Source: Hermatobates lingyangjiaoensis | Lineage: Eukaryota; Arthropoda; Insecta; Hemiptera; Hermatobatidae | NCBI GenBank assembly: GCA_026182355.1 | Contig: JAPFBL010000069.1 | Location: forward strand, 310,001 to 374,000 | DNA: 64,000 bases | Direction: 5' to 3' | In this document: positions 33,990-45,545 of the stretch, in pieces | Numbering within the stretch: position 1 is the stretch's first letter | Layout: the number at the start of each line of letters is the position of its first letter | Notes under the pieces: generated by a model | What the model was told of the DNA's origin: nothing | Seen by the model: the letters and a program-made list of their open reading frames with translations, nothing else | The model's database searches: none | Position numbers and translations under genes: made by a program

Positions 33990-35595
33990 CATACGCATGA
34001 CTAGTCAACATTTGCAAACATTTAAATATTAATAAATTCATAATTATTTAGTATAGGTGTTAATTATTTTATTAAAAATTTAAACATAAATTACTAGGGA
34101 ATCTTGTAGAAAATCATTAATAAAATAGCTAAATAAAAAAAATTAAAAAGGTAAAATTAATGAAGTTGAAGTTAACTAAACGAAAACAGGGCAGATTCCG
34201 TTATATGCCCACATGCATGAATTGCTCCCTGTAGGATGGTAACATTGTAAGAAGGATTTTGAACTGACCTCTCAGAAAATCTGTACATATCAAATGCTAC
34301 AACAATCTAAATAACAAAAAAAAAAAATGATCTTAATTTTTATTTATACATTGCTTGTATAACTTCACTCAAACATAATTACGTTATTCAGTTGGCCAAT
34401 AACCGGCTATGTCTTTAAGAATTACTTCAAACATGTTGGTCCCCTTTGGTTGTCGTTTGCACCACATAAACTCACGCAAATAGCTGTCATTCCATCTTAG
34501 AATGAATTGTAACCTCTTCTGAAGCGGATATATAATATCACGCTAGCTTTTCGTATTTGAAAATAATTCTTGTGTTGAATGTAACTCAGTCTGACCCGAA
34601 AACAAAAATAGTTTAATTTTCAAATGGAATTTTACTGTTACAAAATTGGGAACAATGATATTGATATTTTGTTGTTAGTTATTGATGTTAAGAAACAATA
34701 GTTGGAATGTTATTTTTTCTTCAACACTGAAGACTGATCATGGAAGTGTGTGATTGTATATCTTGAATGTATTGTATGGAATCATGTGTTAATGCTGGTA
34801 ATCTGGTAATGCTGTTATTATTACAAAAGACACAGGCCGAAAACACGAATCCATTTTGTGAAATTAATGAAAAATAATTTTCAAAATACTACAAACCCTC
34901 AATTCAGCAAAAATTAACATGGTCAGTATGAAAAGCACAATCAATAAAGGAACTTAAAGACTATTTAAAGGTTGTGAAAAGAAATAAAAATCACTGTAAA
35001 CTTGAAGGGTGGGACAGAATTCTTACAGAATTGTAGGGTGTAGAAGTAGACGATAAAGTCTTCGAAATTTCAGGTCAAAATTATCACTTGCCTGCGTGTA
35101 ACCACAAATACTCGGTCAAGTATCTTACCTTTACTAAAGCCGTCCGCTATGATAGTTATTAATCCTACGAAGTTTAATACTTCTCATTACGAAGCTTCCT
35201 TGAAACAAAGATTAAATTGATATATGACAATGAAAAAAAGAACGTTGAAGATTATTGGAAAGCTGTCAAAAAAGGCAAAGTTTCAATGGGAAGAAAGGAA
35301 ACGAAACGGTGCCTCCCATAACAACTACCTACCCTATGAGTCACCAAGCACACAATGCAATAAATATTGCCAATTTCATTAATTTACGATTTCAATCGAT
35401 GACTTTTTTTGAAGCTACAGAATAATTAGAAGTTTCTTGTTTATGATTAAATACTTAAGTATATATAACCATGCATGTGTTTATATACTTATCAATAACA
35501 AATCAAAATTATATACCAGCATTTTTCACGTCTTTTACAGAGGAATCACAACATTTATACCTTATGACTTACTTTATTTGATCAAAGTCTATATC
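33990..35595. other. AT-rich stretch, nothing firm
   Basis: 34140-35400 is a little less AT-rich and may hold very old repeat-derived sequence, but no frame or terminus is recognisable. Confidence 0.35.
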
Positions 35596-35596
35596 A

Positions 35597-35788
35597 AAGA
35601 TCAGAAACTGGACTATTGGAAATGAGAAATTGTTTCTTTTGATCAAAATAACTTGTCGTGTCAGAATCGCACTTAAACTGACTGACTCTGACAAAGAAGA
35701 GTTATTTTGGTCGAAAGATCTAGATTCCCATTTCTGAATATCTTACTGATCTTTGTTTCACGAGTTTATTGCGAATCTTTTTATTATG
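35597..35788. repeat. diverged HP-1 foldback, tail on right
   Basis: Left arm: AAAGATCAGAAACTGG, TCAAAATAACTTG and GTCAGAATCG. Right arm: ACTCTGACAAAGAAGAG, TTATTTTGGTCGAAAGATC and CTTACTGATCTTTG. The outer extension TTTCACGAGTTTATTGCGAA is on the right. It is a distinct subfamily whose stem is AA..TT rich. Confidence 0.75.
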
Positions 35789-36900
35789 ATTTAATAAATT
35801 CCTTTATATATTATAATCTCTTTAATTACTAAAGTTAATATTTGTCGTCTTGAAGTTTTTTTTTCTAGAATAAAATGATTGTATTAAAAAGTGTTGCAAG
35901 CATTATTAAACCAGAGAGAACCTCATTATTTTTGTATAGCTATTCTGCGGCAAGGGCATATTATTGATCCTTGTTGTCGTAAAATCCAAGTATAAAGTTC
36001 AGGTGAAATTAAATTTTAACTTCTCCGCCTTCACCATTTCTTATCTGGACTTAGGTTCTTTATAAAGTTATAAAATCTTGTCTTTGTGAATGATAGTTAA
36101 AGTACAGAAACTCGATTCCTGAAGGCTACACCATCTAACATTATGACTTTTAGCATTTCCAAACTGTTCATTACTTGTTTTTTAAATGAAGAATATCATT
36201 GTAATTATAAAGAATACTTTCTAGTTTTACTGGAAGTTGTTGAAAGTTAACATTGTTAATCTTTCAGTCATGTCAAAGTTCACAGTTTTTCTTATTCAAC
36301 AGATTCTAACTTGTATAACTCCTTGTATTATTACTGGATAATTCGGCTTGCATCCCTGCACACGTACTAATAAACCATGCACTTGTACTTTATACTTGGT
36401 GTATAATTTTTGATTACGTCTGTTTTGAAGGCCTGTGAAAATGATTTTAAATAAAAACTGATACGTCGGCAAATCAGGGTTTCATTTAAGCCTTGTAAAC
36501 TGACCTAGTCCCGATTTCATTTTCGTATTACATATTCTATTTGATGGTTTATATATTTCAATTGTATGTCTATTTAATTAAAGAAAGCACTAAAATTTCA
36601 ATAAGAAAATAAAAAAAAAATTTATGTAACTTTTTCAGTTATGTTTTAACATCGTAGTGGTTTCTTTAATTGTGGTCACTTTTAATTATTATAACATCCC
36701 TGTATATAAATATATACGTGTAGGTTGTGAAAACAGCTACTAACAGAAATCAGTAGTTCAAAGTTAGTAAATGAATACAAATAAAAGTAACAAAATTCAT
36801 TTACGGTCCCCAATTTTTTGCCAAAACATAAGTGTATGTTATTTTTTTTATTCGTGTTACTTTACTAACTTTGAAGTAATATATATGTAAGTCACCGTTG
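35789..36900. other. AT-rich stretch, nothing seen
   Basis: No feature that I can support. Confidence 0.4.
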
Positions 36901-36902
36901 GG

Positions 36903-36983
36903 ATTTTACGCTGATGAAGACCGCTTGTTACAGTTGATAGATCTTATTCTTTTTTCTCATTTCTTATTGTGGTTTGAACTTTT
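36903..36983 (+). repeat. HP-1 right arm alone
   Basis: ACGCTGATGAAGACCGCTTG then TTACAGTTGATAGATC and TTCTTATTGTGGTTTGAAC. The GAAA of the core is GATA here. Confidence 0.75.
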
Positions 36984-37655
36984 CCAGACAACTTTTCTTG
37001 CTTTCCAATCAGTTTTTTGAAATGTTCAGGTGTACTGAAAGACAATTTTCCAAATGTTTTATTCACAATCTTTGTAATTATTAACAACTATTACTAAAAT
37101 AACTTTTTACATTAACCAACGATTCTATCCCCATTGATAGTCTTCAGGGTATTTTGATTTACTTACTACATCTATGAATTATTTATCAATATAAACCAAA
37201 AAAATAAATAATTTTAAGAAAAACAATAACACAATCGACATGCGTAATACACTGTTAAGAGGAGGTAACTATTAGGCTGTGCTAATTTGAAAGTTATACT
37301 GGTTGCGTTGGTCCTCAAATATTTGGACCTAAAGGGTGTAGATTAATTTCCAGTTTCTTTCTTCCTGATTCCTGTTCGGCAATTCTCTTACATGCAGTTT
37401 TAAAATTCTGGTGAGTCCTGATATTTGGTCATTCATACTGGGTTTCTTTTCTATTGGGTTGTATGTTGAGTGTTTCTATTATTTAAAGACGGCTAACGTC
37501 ATTTTCGATATTGCTCGTCAACATTTACTGGCTTAGTTCCATGTCATGGACGTTTTTTGTATGCTCTTTAGGAGCACGTGTACCAAGGTGAATTGTATGT
37601 TTCCTTGATAACTTTAGACAACGACAATGCAAATATTTTGAACTAAGATGAATGT
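36984..37655. other. unassigned sequence before the 5S-like piece
   Basis: 37270-37655 is less AT-rich and may be part of the same SINE-like element as the 5S-related segment that follows. No open frame of note. Confidence 0.3.
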
Positions 37656-37656
37656 T

Positions 37657-37810
37657 GAATACACCGGTTCTCGTTAGCTCTCTGATGTTAAACAACGTTG
37701 GGAGTGGTTACAATAGAATGGGAGACCCCACGTGCTTTCCATACCCCCGGTATTCTGACTCACCTATGTTTTGGTTTGCAAAACCAAAAATGAGGCAAAC
37801 TTTCGTTCCA
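37657..37810 (+). repeat. 5S-rRNA-derived sequence (SINE-like)
   Basis: ACACCGGTTCTCG, then GATGTTAAACAACGTTGGG and GAATGGGAGACC follow the order of the 5S rRNA internal promoter region (CACCGGTTCTCGTCCGATCA.., GAAGTTAAGCAACGTCGGG, GATGGGTGACC). The rest, including CCATACCCCCGGTATTC, is loosely like the 5S 3' part. Too diverged for a working 5S gene; probably a 5S-derived SINE or pseudogene. Confidence 0.6.
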
Positions 37811-37925
37811 TATACATTTCAAACGGCGTGAGGCTATTTCAAGAGTGTATGCTGGAATTTCCTTCTTTGTCATTTAGCCTGATATTCACTTGGACAATTT
37901 CATTTCTCTATTATATTTATATAGA

Positions 37926-38080
37926 TATGGGAAAACAAGACTAAGAAAACGTTCAGTTGGGTTTTTGACTCTGACGAAGACCGCTTGTTACGGTTGAAAG
38001 ATCTTAGTCTTGTTTTCCCATTTCTTATTGTGGTTTGATCATTGATTGTTATTTCACGTGTTTATGTGAAATCTTTTTAT
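37926..38080. repeat. HP-1 foldback, shortened left arm, tail on right
   Basis: The left arm is cut down to ATATGGGAAAACAAGACTAA. The right arm is complete (CTCTGACGAAGACCGCTTGT, TTACGGTTGAAAGATC) and continues to TTGATTGTTATTTCACGTGT and TTATGTGAAATC. The right arm is close to the 48-kb copies, so it is a young insertion. Confidence 0.9.
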
Positions 38081-38468
38081 ATAGATATATAATACTCATA
38101 AAAGGGAAAATATAAGAAAATGTCTTCCTTTTCTACCAATTGCTCTCTAGGCCAAATTTCAAAAAAAAAAATTGAAAAAATTCTATAAATAGAATAACAC
38201 ATATATATATAATAAATAGAATAAATTTGTAAATATTATTGTAGAATTATAAATATTTCATCTTAATATGTGAATGCCTTTCATAACACCCTCATAGTTA
38301 ATGTGTACATTTAATGTCAAAATCTTGAATCACATGAATAGAAGCTAGGGTCTTTCGTTAGATTTTCACATATAGCTCTCCAAAACTTTATGATTACCTA
38401 TAATTTTGTTATATTCAGATGGAAAGTGTGTATTTGTGTTAGAGTATGCCTGCTGTGCTATCTTTTAG
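38081..38468. other. AT-rich stretch before candidate exon
   Basis: Ends in a candidate acceptor, GCTATCTTTTAG. Nothing else seen. Confidence 0.35.
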
Positions 38469-38711
38469 CCCCCTGAGCATGATTACGATCAGTTGACTTT
38501 CCCTATTTGCTGTTCCACACCAGCAGTTAAGCTCCTGCTACAAATAGAAGCAATGACACGGCACAATGATAGGGGTTGTAGTGAAAACTGTAATTTAGTG
38601 GGCGGCTGGGGACACGTGGCAGAGGCGTGGAGCGTCTGGTTGCTGGGAGCAGTTGCCAGGCTGAGGACAGCAGCGCTTGCATATCGACCGCTCCCAGTCT
38701 CCAACACCTAG
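38469..38711 (+). CDS. candidate terminal exon, unidentified
   Basis: A GC-rich block preceded by CTGTGCTATCTTTTAG, a fair acceptor with an in-frame stop just outside it. In phase 0 it is open for 80 codons to a TAG at 38709: PPEHDYDQLTFPICCSTP, AVKLLLQIEAMTRHNDRG, then a Trp/Ala/Leu-rich end. No clear internal donor is seen, so it would be a last exon. Exon 3 ends in phase 1, and direct joining gives an immediate stop, so an extra exon between them or another gene is needed. Two minus-strand frames are open over the same block, so strand is not certain. Confidence 0.3.
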   Translation, partial: PPEHDYDQLTFPICCSTPAVKLLLQIEAMTRHNDRGCSENCNLVGGWGHVAEAWSVWLLGAVARLRTAALAYRPLPVSNT

Positions 38712-41264
38712 TCTCTTCCCAAACATTTCCCTCATTCCCCAGTTTGCACAAACTCTATTCCTTCAACACATTCACTAGTTACTAAGTGCCCCAACGCGTG
38801 AACAAAAAATCATAATAATAAAAATTAATTTCACTTTTTTTCTTGCTTAAAATCTTAGAAAACACTATTCTTTTCTCACTTCTAAGTATTTGGTGTCATG
38901 TTAAATTTCAACTAACTCCAAAAATTAAACTATCAAAAAAAAAAAATTCAGGATACTAGATAAAAGAAAATTTATGAATAATGCCCGAATTTATAAATAA
39001 TGTTTAATAATTAATATGAATTAACTTACAATTCTTATTTTTACTAATAGAATTGAGATGAATTGGATGAAACATTTTCACAAATTAAAGAAACAAAACT
39101 TGATATGATCTTCAATAACAGTACCTTCATCGGTATCAGGTAAATCAAAATATAATCGAATGGCATAAGCCACCTGTACAGATTCTTAACAACCGTTACT
39201 AGTTAATTAATAATAAATATAATTTATTAATTATTACGTTAAGTAATAATTTGAAGTTTCATCCCTGAAGATGATGTAAACATACGTCGAAATGTTGCCA
39301 TAAAGGAGTTTCTTCAGACCTGATCAATCTTCAAATTCATAATTATAATAATGTATATAACTTTATAGATTTACAAATAGAATTCCTGAGCTCCGTAATA
39401 GTTGTCGAAGAAAAAAATAACAATATATGATTTGCAAATAAGATTTTTGAATTTTAGAACAGATGAAGAAAATGTTTTTGTTCTAATCTGCCGACGAAAA
39501 TATCTCATTCTATGATTTTTTCAAAGAAACATTGATGTGTAATATTGATCAATCCAATTTCAATCCCCAGAAAAGGAAACACTATACTATGACATTGAGT
39601 AAAAGATGTATTTAATCAAAGTATTTTATTTTGAGCAAATCATGAGGTCATTTATGTCAGAAAGTATATCCTTAGTTAAAGAAATGATTAAGACATGGTG
39701 TCGCGATGAGGAGGATTGCGTGCCACTAATGTCAATTCCAAGGGACTGGAATGCGTCGTGAGAAGACGAAAGTGGCTGCCCAGTCACCAGAGAATACCTC
39801 ATTAGTCGAACACCTCTCCTTTAAAAGTTCTCTTTAAATAACAATATTCACTGCTAACCTATCCCACATACCTGTCAAACATTCTTTCATATTCAGTAAA
39901 ATGCTTGAAATAATAGATATTTAAAAATATATTTTTTTTAAGATTTGTGCATATTGTTAAGTCAGTGGTTTACTTGCTATTTAACAATTCAGTATGTCCT
40001 TCTTGTAAATATATCACTGGTTTTTTTTATGTTTTAAATGAACACTCATGTCTGGCGTTGGGTTAAACCCGTCATCAAGAGGGAAAATGGTTAATCTAAA
40101 AAGGACGATTGGAGACCAGCGAGTTTTTATCTCTACCTCTCACTCCCTCCTTCTCATACCCCCATTTCTCTCTCTCTCACTTATCTCCTGAACAGTTAAA
40201 CCAAATATTAGAGTCTGTAACTATATGCATCTGTTTTGCTTACTTGTAGTTTGTTGTCCACATTCACATCGAATGTTTTACTTGAAAGAAGAAGAATTCA
40301 ATATTAATTTAGAAAATTAGCAAATACTAATGTAAATTGGATAAATGCATAATGGGTTAAAAATTTAGATGAAATAAATTAAACGTTGAGGTTAATACCA
40401 GGGAGTGGGATCCTCCTAGGAGTCAGATTTAGATTTCGAATTCGTTCCTTAAAACATTCATTAAGTTTTAATAAAACAATCAATAAAATTTTAAGTTTTA
40501 TTCAATAAAACATTCATTGTGTCGAGGTATCTTTTTTCTAATTCGTACGTTAAAACATTCATTAAGTTTTAATATACATACTTGTATTAAAACATATTTA
40601 TGAATCTACATACGAAACACGTACAACAAGATTAGATTAATACAAAGTTAATTATACCTACTCAACATCCCCTCTAGGAAAGAAAAACTTAATGATTCTC
40701 ACATAATAAACAAGTGGATAAATGGTAATAAGCAAACAAATAAAGCAGTGACTGTGAGCCTCCAATGGTAAGGACTTTCTTACCTTTTCCTATTTCATAA
40801 ACATATTTTAAAAAGGAGTCAGGGTTGTTGCTTAGAAAAAGTTGCCATATAATATTTGATTGTTTTTCGCTCTGTGGTGACCCATTGTTAAAAATAGCTT
40901 CTATGACACTCAAAATGCTGATTATCAAGAAAAGTTCACTAGTTAAAAATATTTGCAAATCCTTGAAAGTATTCAAATCGATTTTGATTGATCATCACTT
41001 CTATGACTTATAAAGCTGAAGTTGTAATTCGTCTGCTGTCCTCATACCTGACCTAAGTATATGAAGGGAATTAAGTAGATTGACTTATACATTCAGTTTT
41101 GAATAAAAAATTGTCTTGTATGTGAATTAGCTGTGTGAGACTAATGTCGTTATTAATGCTGGGCTGGGTGCCAAAGGGTTTAATGTTTCTTACTGAACGA
41201 AAAAAGCTGTCTTTAGCAACCACTTGTTGATGCAAAGGCTCTAATGTATGTGTCTTTAGATTGC
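38712..41264. other. mixed AT-rich stretch with small motifs
   Basis: 39262-39295 holds a solo hairpin-core motif (CTGAAGATGATGTAAACATA then CGTCGAAATG). 39700-39800 is a GC-richer island of unknown origin. 40045-40245 looks like a diverged HP-3 foldback (CCCGTCATCAAGAGGG, then TCTCCTGAACAGTTAAACC and ATTAGAGTCTGTAAC). Minus-strand frames at 40689-40976 and 41071-41271 are open but match nothing I know. Confidence 0.4.
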
Positions 41265-41266
41265 CG

Positions 41267-41466
41267 TTCAAACCACAGTAAGAAATCAGAAAAAAAGAGT
41301 AAGATCTTTCAACCGTAACAAGCAGTCTTCGTTAGAGTAAACTGATACAGCTTGTATATAACTGAACAGCACTTGTTTCAGTTGAAAGATCTCAGTCTTT
41401 TTTCTAATTTCTGACTGTGGTTTGGACGTTGACTTTTGTTTCACTTGTTTGTTGCGAAATCCTTTT
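41267..41466. repeat. HP-1 foldback element, tail on right
   Basis: Left arm CGTTCAAACCACAGTAAGAA, then CAACCGTAACAAGCAG. Right arm GCACTTGTTTCAGTTGAAAG and TGACTGTGGTTTGGACGTTG. The outer extension TTTCACTTGTTTGTTGCGAA is on the right. Confidence 0.85.
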
Positions 41467-41797
41467 CAGTAGATGTATGGGCTGTAGTTCTAAAGGAAAT
41501 CAAAGTGCGAAGCGACATCGGTGGAGTAATGATATGTCTTGAGACGGTTGCATTTATCTGATCCCCTCAAGGCCTAATTGACATCATTTGTCTTCCTCTA
41601 TCCGAGTGGTTTCATTTTTTTTTATTTTTAATGAACAACCAATCAGGAATGGTGGTACATATTATTTACTTGTATAGTGTTCACCACTTAAGAACTGAAA
41701 GTGCGACCTAAGGCAATTGCTTATAAATTATATCTGACCGTCAGAGGTAATTAGTTGGGTTTGCTGTGAGTCAGACACGTACGGGATAGGAACTGAA

Positions 41798-42022
41798 TTA
41801 ATGCAAAGGAACCAATCCAGAGGCATTAATCACTCCAGACTGGGGGTCGTGGCACTGTAACCATCCAGCTGTTGTAATGGCACCCGCCAGCAGAGCGAGA
41901 ACCCAGCTCACTGAGCACCACGTCGGCTCACACAATATAATAATGAATGTCTCTGAGGTCCTCAAGCAGTAATAACCCAACATTGGGAAACCCAAGCACC
42001 AGCATATTCTAATAATTACCAT
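41798..42022. other. GC-richer island open on both strands
   Basis: The minus strand is open for 74 codons (MVIIRICWCLGFPMLGYYC, then AGAITTAGWLQCHDPQSGV). The plus strand is open from 41802 to a TAA at 41972 (PEALITPDWGSWHCNHPAV). There are no splice signals that I trust and no family that I recognise. Possibly an old repeat with residual coding capacity. Confidence 0.2.
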
Positions 42023-42029
42023 ATTTTCT

Positions 42030-43045
42030 TAAATTTCATAAATTAACTATTTCGTAATTTCAATGATAAATAAATAAATTAACTGTGAGATATAATTATA
42101 ATTATAAACCGTTGTTAAACCTAAGCTTTGAAGATTTTTTTACTTTTTGTTATTTTTTGTAACTTAAACTGACAGCATATGTTACATTTACTTTTATCTT
42201 ATAATTGTTACTTAAGTACAATTAAAAAATTTCGATGATATATTTAATTTATAAACCATCACTTGAGAGATTTAATGGACAGGCATTATTATGTTTTGAA
42301 TGGTTTAATATTAACATTAAACATTTTTAAAGTATTTAAGGAGCTGTTTTTCTTCGTGAAAACCGCACCGTTTATGAGTATACCGTTTATGGTATGGTCA
42401 TACCACATTCACAGATTGTACTTATATAACACAATCCTCTAGCTATTCCACGTCGATTACAAACCACCCAATTTACTTATGTACGATCGTTTTTAATACA
42501 CAATTTTTAAGAAACTCTCAGCTCTGGATTTGAATTCCAAACAAGATCATTAATTCACAGCTAAAAATTCCTCTTTATCCTCAGTATTGCAGTAGTCCAC
42601 TGTAAACTATTGCACAGCTGTGCACTTTCAATCCTCTCAAGCCCCAATCGTTGTGTATAAACTTCTCAAAGCTCCCCAAGAGATTAACAAAAGTAATTCC
42701 ACGAAACCTTCTACACCCTAGATTGACTCGGGATGTCACATGTTACAGCGTTGAAACATGTTACTAAATGCCATCAATGGGTTTTCATCTTGACTTCTGT
42801 GAATCTAATAGCTACATTATTAACCCAACCAATGATAACTATTTCTAAAAATTTATTATTTGTAGTTGAAGCAACAAATAATTAAATAATGTCTAACTAT
42901 TTTCTATATTTTTTTAAATATAAGATCCATAAAACTCTATTTGTCTATTTAGTCTTACTTCTAATCAGGTAATAAAACCGTTTTATTTTTCCAATAATTT
43001 AAGCAATTTTTTTGATTTTCTTCCTGTAGTTTAGATTTTGATACA
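42030..43045. other. AT-rich stretch, nothing seen
   Basis: No feature that I can support. Confidence 0.4.
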
Positions 43046-43049
43046 TATA

Positions 43050-43383
43050 TTCACTTAAACATCGGAAAGACCATCCAAACTGGACACAAAACGATTTCAA
43101 ACTGCACACTTACAAACTCAAATTTTCGGACAATCCGTCATCAAGAGAAAAAAGAAAGGGAGACCAAGCACGTTGTAGACCCAACGGTAACCTGTTACTT
43201 ACTTGGGTTACTTGCCGTTGCGTCTACAAAGTGCTTGGTCTCCCTTTCTCTTTTCTCCTGAAGACGGATTGCTCGAAAATTTGAGTTTGTAAATGTGTCT
43301 TTTTACTCTGTGTGTTACTCTTCTTCTTCGATTTTGAACTCGTATTGTATCAAGTTTGGATCGTCTTTCCGTTTATTACGTGG
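43050..43383. repeat. HP-3 foldback element, full length
   Basis: Large inverted repeat. Outer arms: CACTTAAACATCGGAAAG and its partner TCGTCTTTCCGTTTATTACG. Middle: ACTTACAAACTCAAATTTTC and GAAAATTTGAGTTTGTAAAT. Inner: GGGAGACCAAGCACGTTGTA and AAGTGCTTGGTCTCCCTTTC. The left arm core on the minus strand reads TTGATGA, C, GGA..TCC, GAAA. A (TA)n tract follows at 43384-43405. Confidence 0.92.
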
Positions 43384-43405
43384 ATATATATATATATATA
43401 TATAT
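43384..43405. repeat. (TA)n microsatellite
   Basis: Pure TA tract abutting the HP-3 right end. Confidence 0.9.
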
Positions 43406-43474
43406 GAAAAATAGATTAAGGAAGAACTGAAGAGATAAACAAACATAATAATTTTTGTTTTGTATATGAACAAA

Positions 43475-43618
43475 AGTCAACATTTAAACCACAGTATGAA
43501 ATCCAAAAATGTTAATAAGACCTTTCAACTGAAACTACTGGTCTTCGTCACATTTCTGAATTTCTTATTGTGGTCTAGACGTTGATTTTTATTTCTCGTC
43601 GTTACAAAAAGTCTTGTA
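43475..43618. repeat. HP-1 foldback, shortened, tail on right
   Basis: Left arm AGTCAACATTTAAACCACAG, ACCTTTCAACTGAAAC and TGGTCTTCGTCA. The right arm lacks the core and resumes at TTTCTTATTGTGGTCTAGAC, followed by the outer extension ending AAAAAGTCTTG. Confidence 0.75.
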
Positions 43619-43619
43619 A

Positions 43620-44865
43620 CAACATTAACAGTATTTTATTAACGTAGTGCTTGTAGTTTTTGTCATTTATTTTCTTTTCTCTTTGTGTTTGGAGTATGTT
43701 GATTACAAAATCAAATTTGACGAATCATTCACTTTTTATCGATTGAAATGTCTTAGTGTAAAATTGTGATAAGCTTAGTATGTATTATTATCAGTAGTAG
43801 ATGCAATGTGGGTTAAATGAATGATTATATCTAAGTGTCATGTGCAAAAATAAAACCTAGTGTGAGGCAGGACTGTTCTTAGAGCATTTAAAAATATATT
43901 TGTGACAGTGAGGAAATGGTTGCACAAAGGTTCCAGAACAAACTCGATTTGGTGGGACACGCTCTCCAGTTGGCGTAACCTTGTTAGCCCGGCAGCCGAA
44001 TCCGTCTTACAACCTTTCCACTGCCCCCAGATTGCTGAGTAATTCTTTTTCTCACCAATCTGCAACACTTTCCAGAACAAACTTAAGCACTAACAGTATC
44101 TTGCTAAAACTTTTTTAATATTAATTGAAAACTCTGTTTATTTTTGTAGAAGTCCTATTCCATCAAGAAGATAAACAAGCTTAATTCTTTATATTGAGGA
44201 TAACCAGTAAAAAAAATGTTTGCGTAAAATGGACTGTTTTCTCTCTGGTTAAATTTTAATTTTCACTTTCTCTGTTCTTTGAGAACATTTTATGCCTAGA
44301 AAAACTCTATATTTTCAAACCGCATTATTTTCATTGAACACTTTTTTTTGAAAATTCATCTTTACTTTTCACGTATCCTTAATAACGTGAATAACATCAT
44401 GTAATTGGATATTTATTATTTATCTATATCTTTATGTATCTATGATCATTCAATTTATTGTTTTGAATAATAGATAAACCACAGTTCAAATTCAGTATTA
44501 TTTTTAAACATATATAACAAGTCCATTATTCGTTGGACAAGTTAAACAATCCATTCTAGACTAGAATCTTTCTTGATCCATTGATCTATTCTTTCTTATG
44601 AATCAATTGAGCTTTGATTTATCAAAAAATAGTAGTCAAGAAAGAAATCCATTTCTAGTTTCTACCTGTTGCTCATCTTTTCTGTTTTTCTAGAATTTAT
44701 TTTCCATACTTTCTTATAAAGTTCTTTAGATTTATGTGATTTAACGTGTTTGATATCCAGTATGTTCGAGAAACGCCGCATTATTTACTGTTTAAGGAAT
44801 AATAATGAAATGTCATGTATAGCAATTTCTTAGATTTGTGGTAAAATGGGAGTATAGTTAAAGCA
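43620..44865. other. AT-rich stretch with a small GC-richer patch
   Basis: 43900-44080 is GC-richer and open on the minus strand (44080 to 43838). I recognise no domain in it. The rest shows nothing. Confidence 0.35.
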
Positions 44866-44869
44866 CTTT

Positions 44870-45070
44870 GGAAATAATAAAATAAATCTTCATATAAAGT
44901 AAATTTTGTTTCGAAAACAAGATATTTCGACACGTTGTGTTCTTCTTCAGGTTGACCTGATTGTAATGAGAAAGTAGAAACGAGAATCTTCCATTATATT
45001 TCATTCCCATTTCTCCCTTCACATTACTATTAAATAAACCTGAAGAAGGTTTATATTCCGAATTAGTCAC
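44870..45070. repeat. HP-4-like foldback, diverged
   Basis: The left arm has ATATTTCGACACGTTGTG then TTCTTCTTCAGGTTG. The right arm has AACCTGAAGAAGGTTTATAT then TCCGAATTAGTC. On the minus strand the left core reads CTGAAGA, A, GAACAC..GTGTC, GAAA. The right core has lost the GAAA. Confidence 0.65.
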
Positions 45071-45464
45071 CTATTTTTAAGTATGAGTACATATCACATT
45101 GCAAGAGACTAAACAACTCGAAAATATTTAAAGTACATTATGCACATTTAAAATTGTTTCCTTTCTCAACTAGTGTTTCTGTTGTGACAAACTTTAATAT
45201 TTCAAATTTTCATATTACAACAATAAATTTTGATAAAACAATTATTAATATTGTTTCTGAGTGTTATATATTGTTATATTAACTTATAGTACGGGAAACC
45301 AAGTACACCGTGTTCGCGATTCGTGGAAACAGTGGACCTACACACAGCAGTTTTTTCTCAAGTTTATTTTTCAACTTTTATTTCTACGATATCAGATTGT
45401 TTTCAAATTTTCAAGTCTGTATATGTATGTATCAATTTAATTAAGTTACTACTAGAAAACACAT

Positions 45465-45545
45465 AAAAAAAGACTAACACTCACGATTCTCGATCATTTC
45501 GGCTTTCTTGCTGTCTTCAGGATTGGAGAAAAAGAAAAAGGAGAG
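45465..45545 (-). repeat. solo hairpin-core motif
   Basis: The minus strand reads AATCCTGAAGACAGCAAGAA then AGCCGAAATGATCG, the CTGAAGA, C, stem, GAAA pattern, with no partner arm nearby. Confidence 0.5.

Noticed and set aside
40689..41271. Two minus-strand frames that might be a gene fragment
   Set aside because: No family motif, no splice signals and no coding-like composition; kept only as a note.
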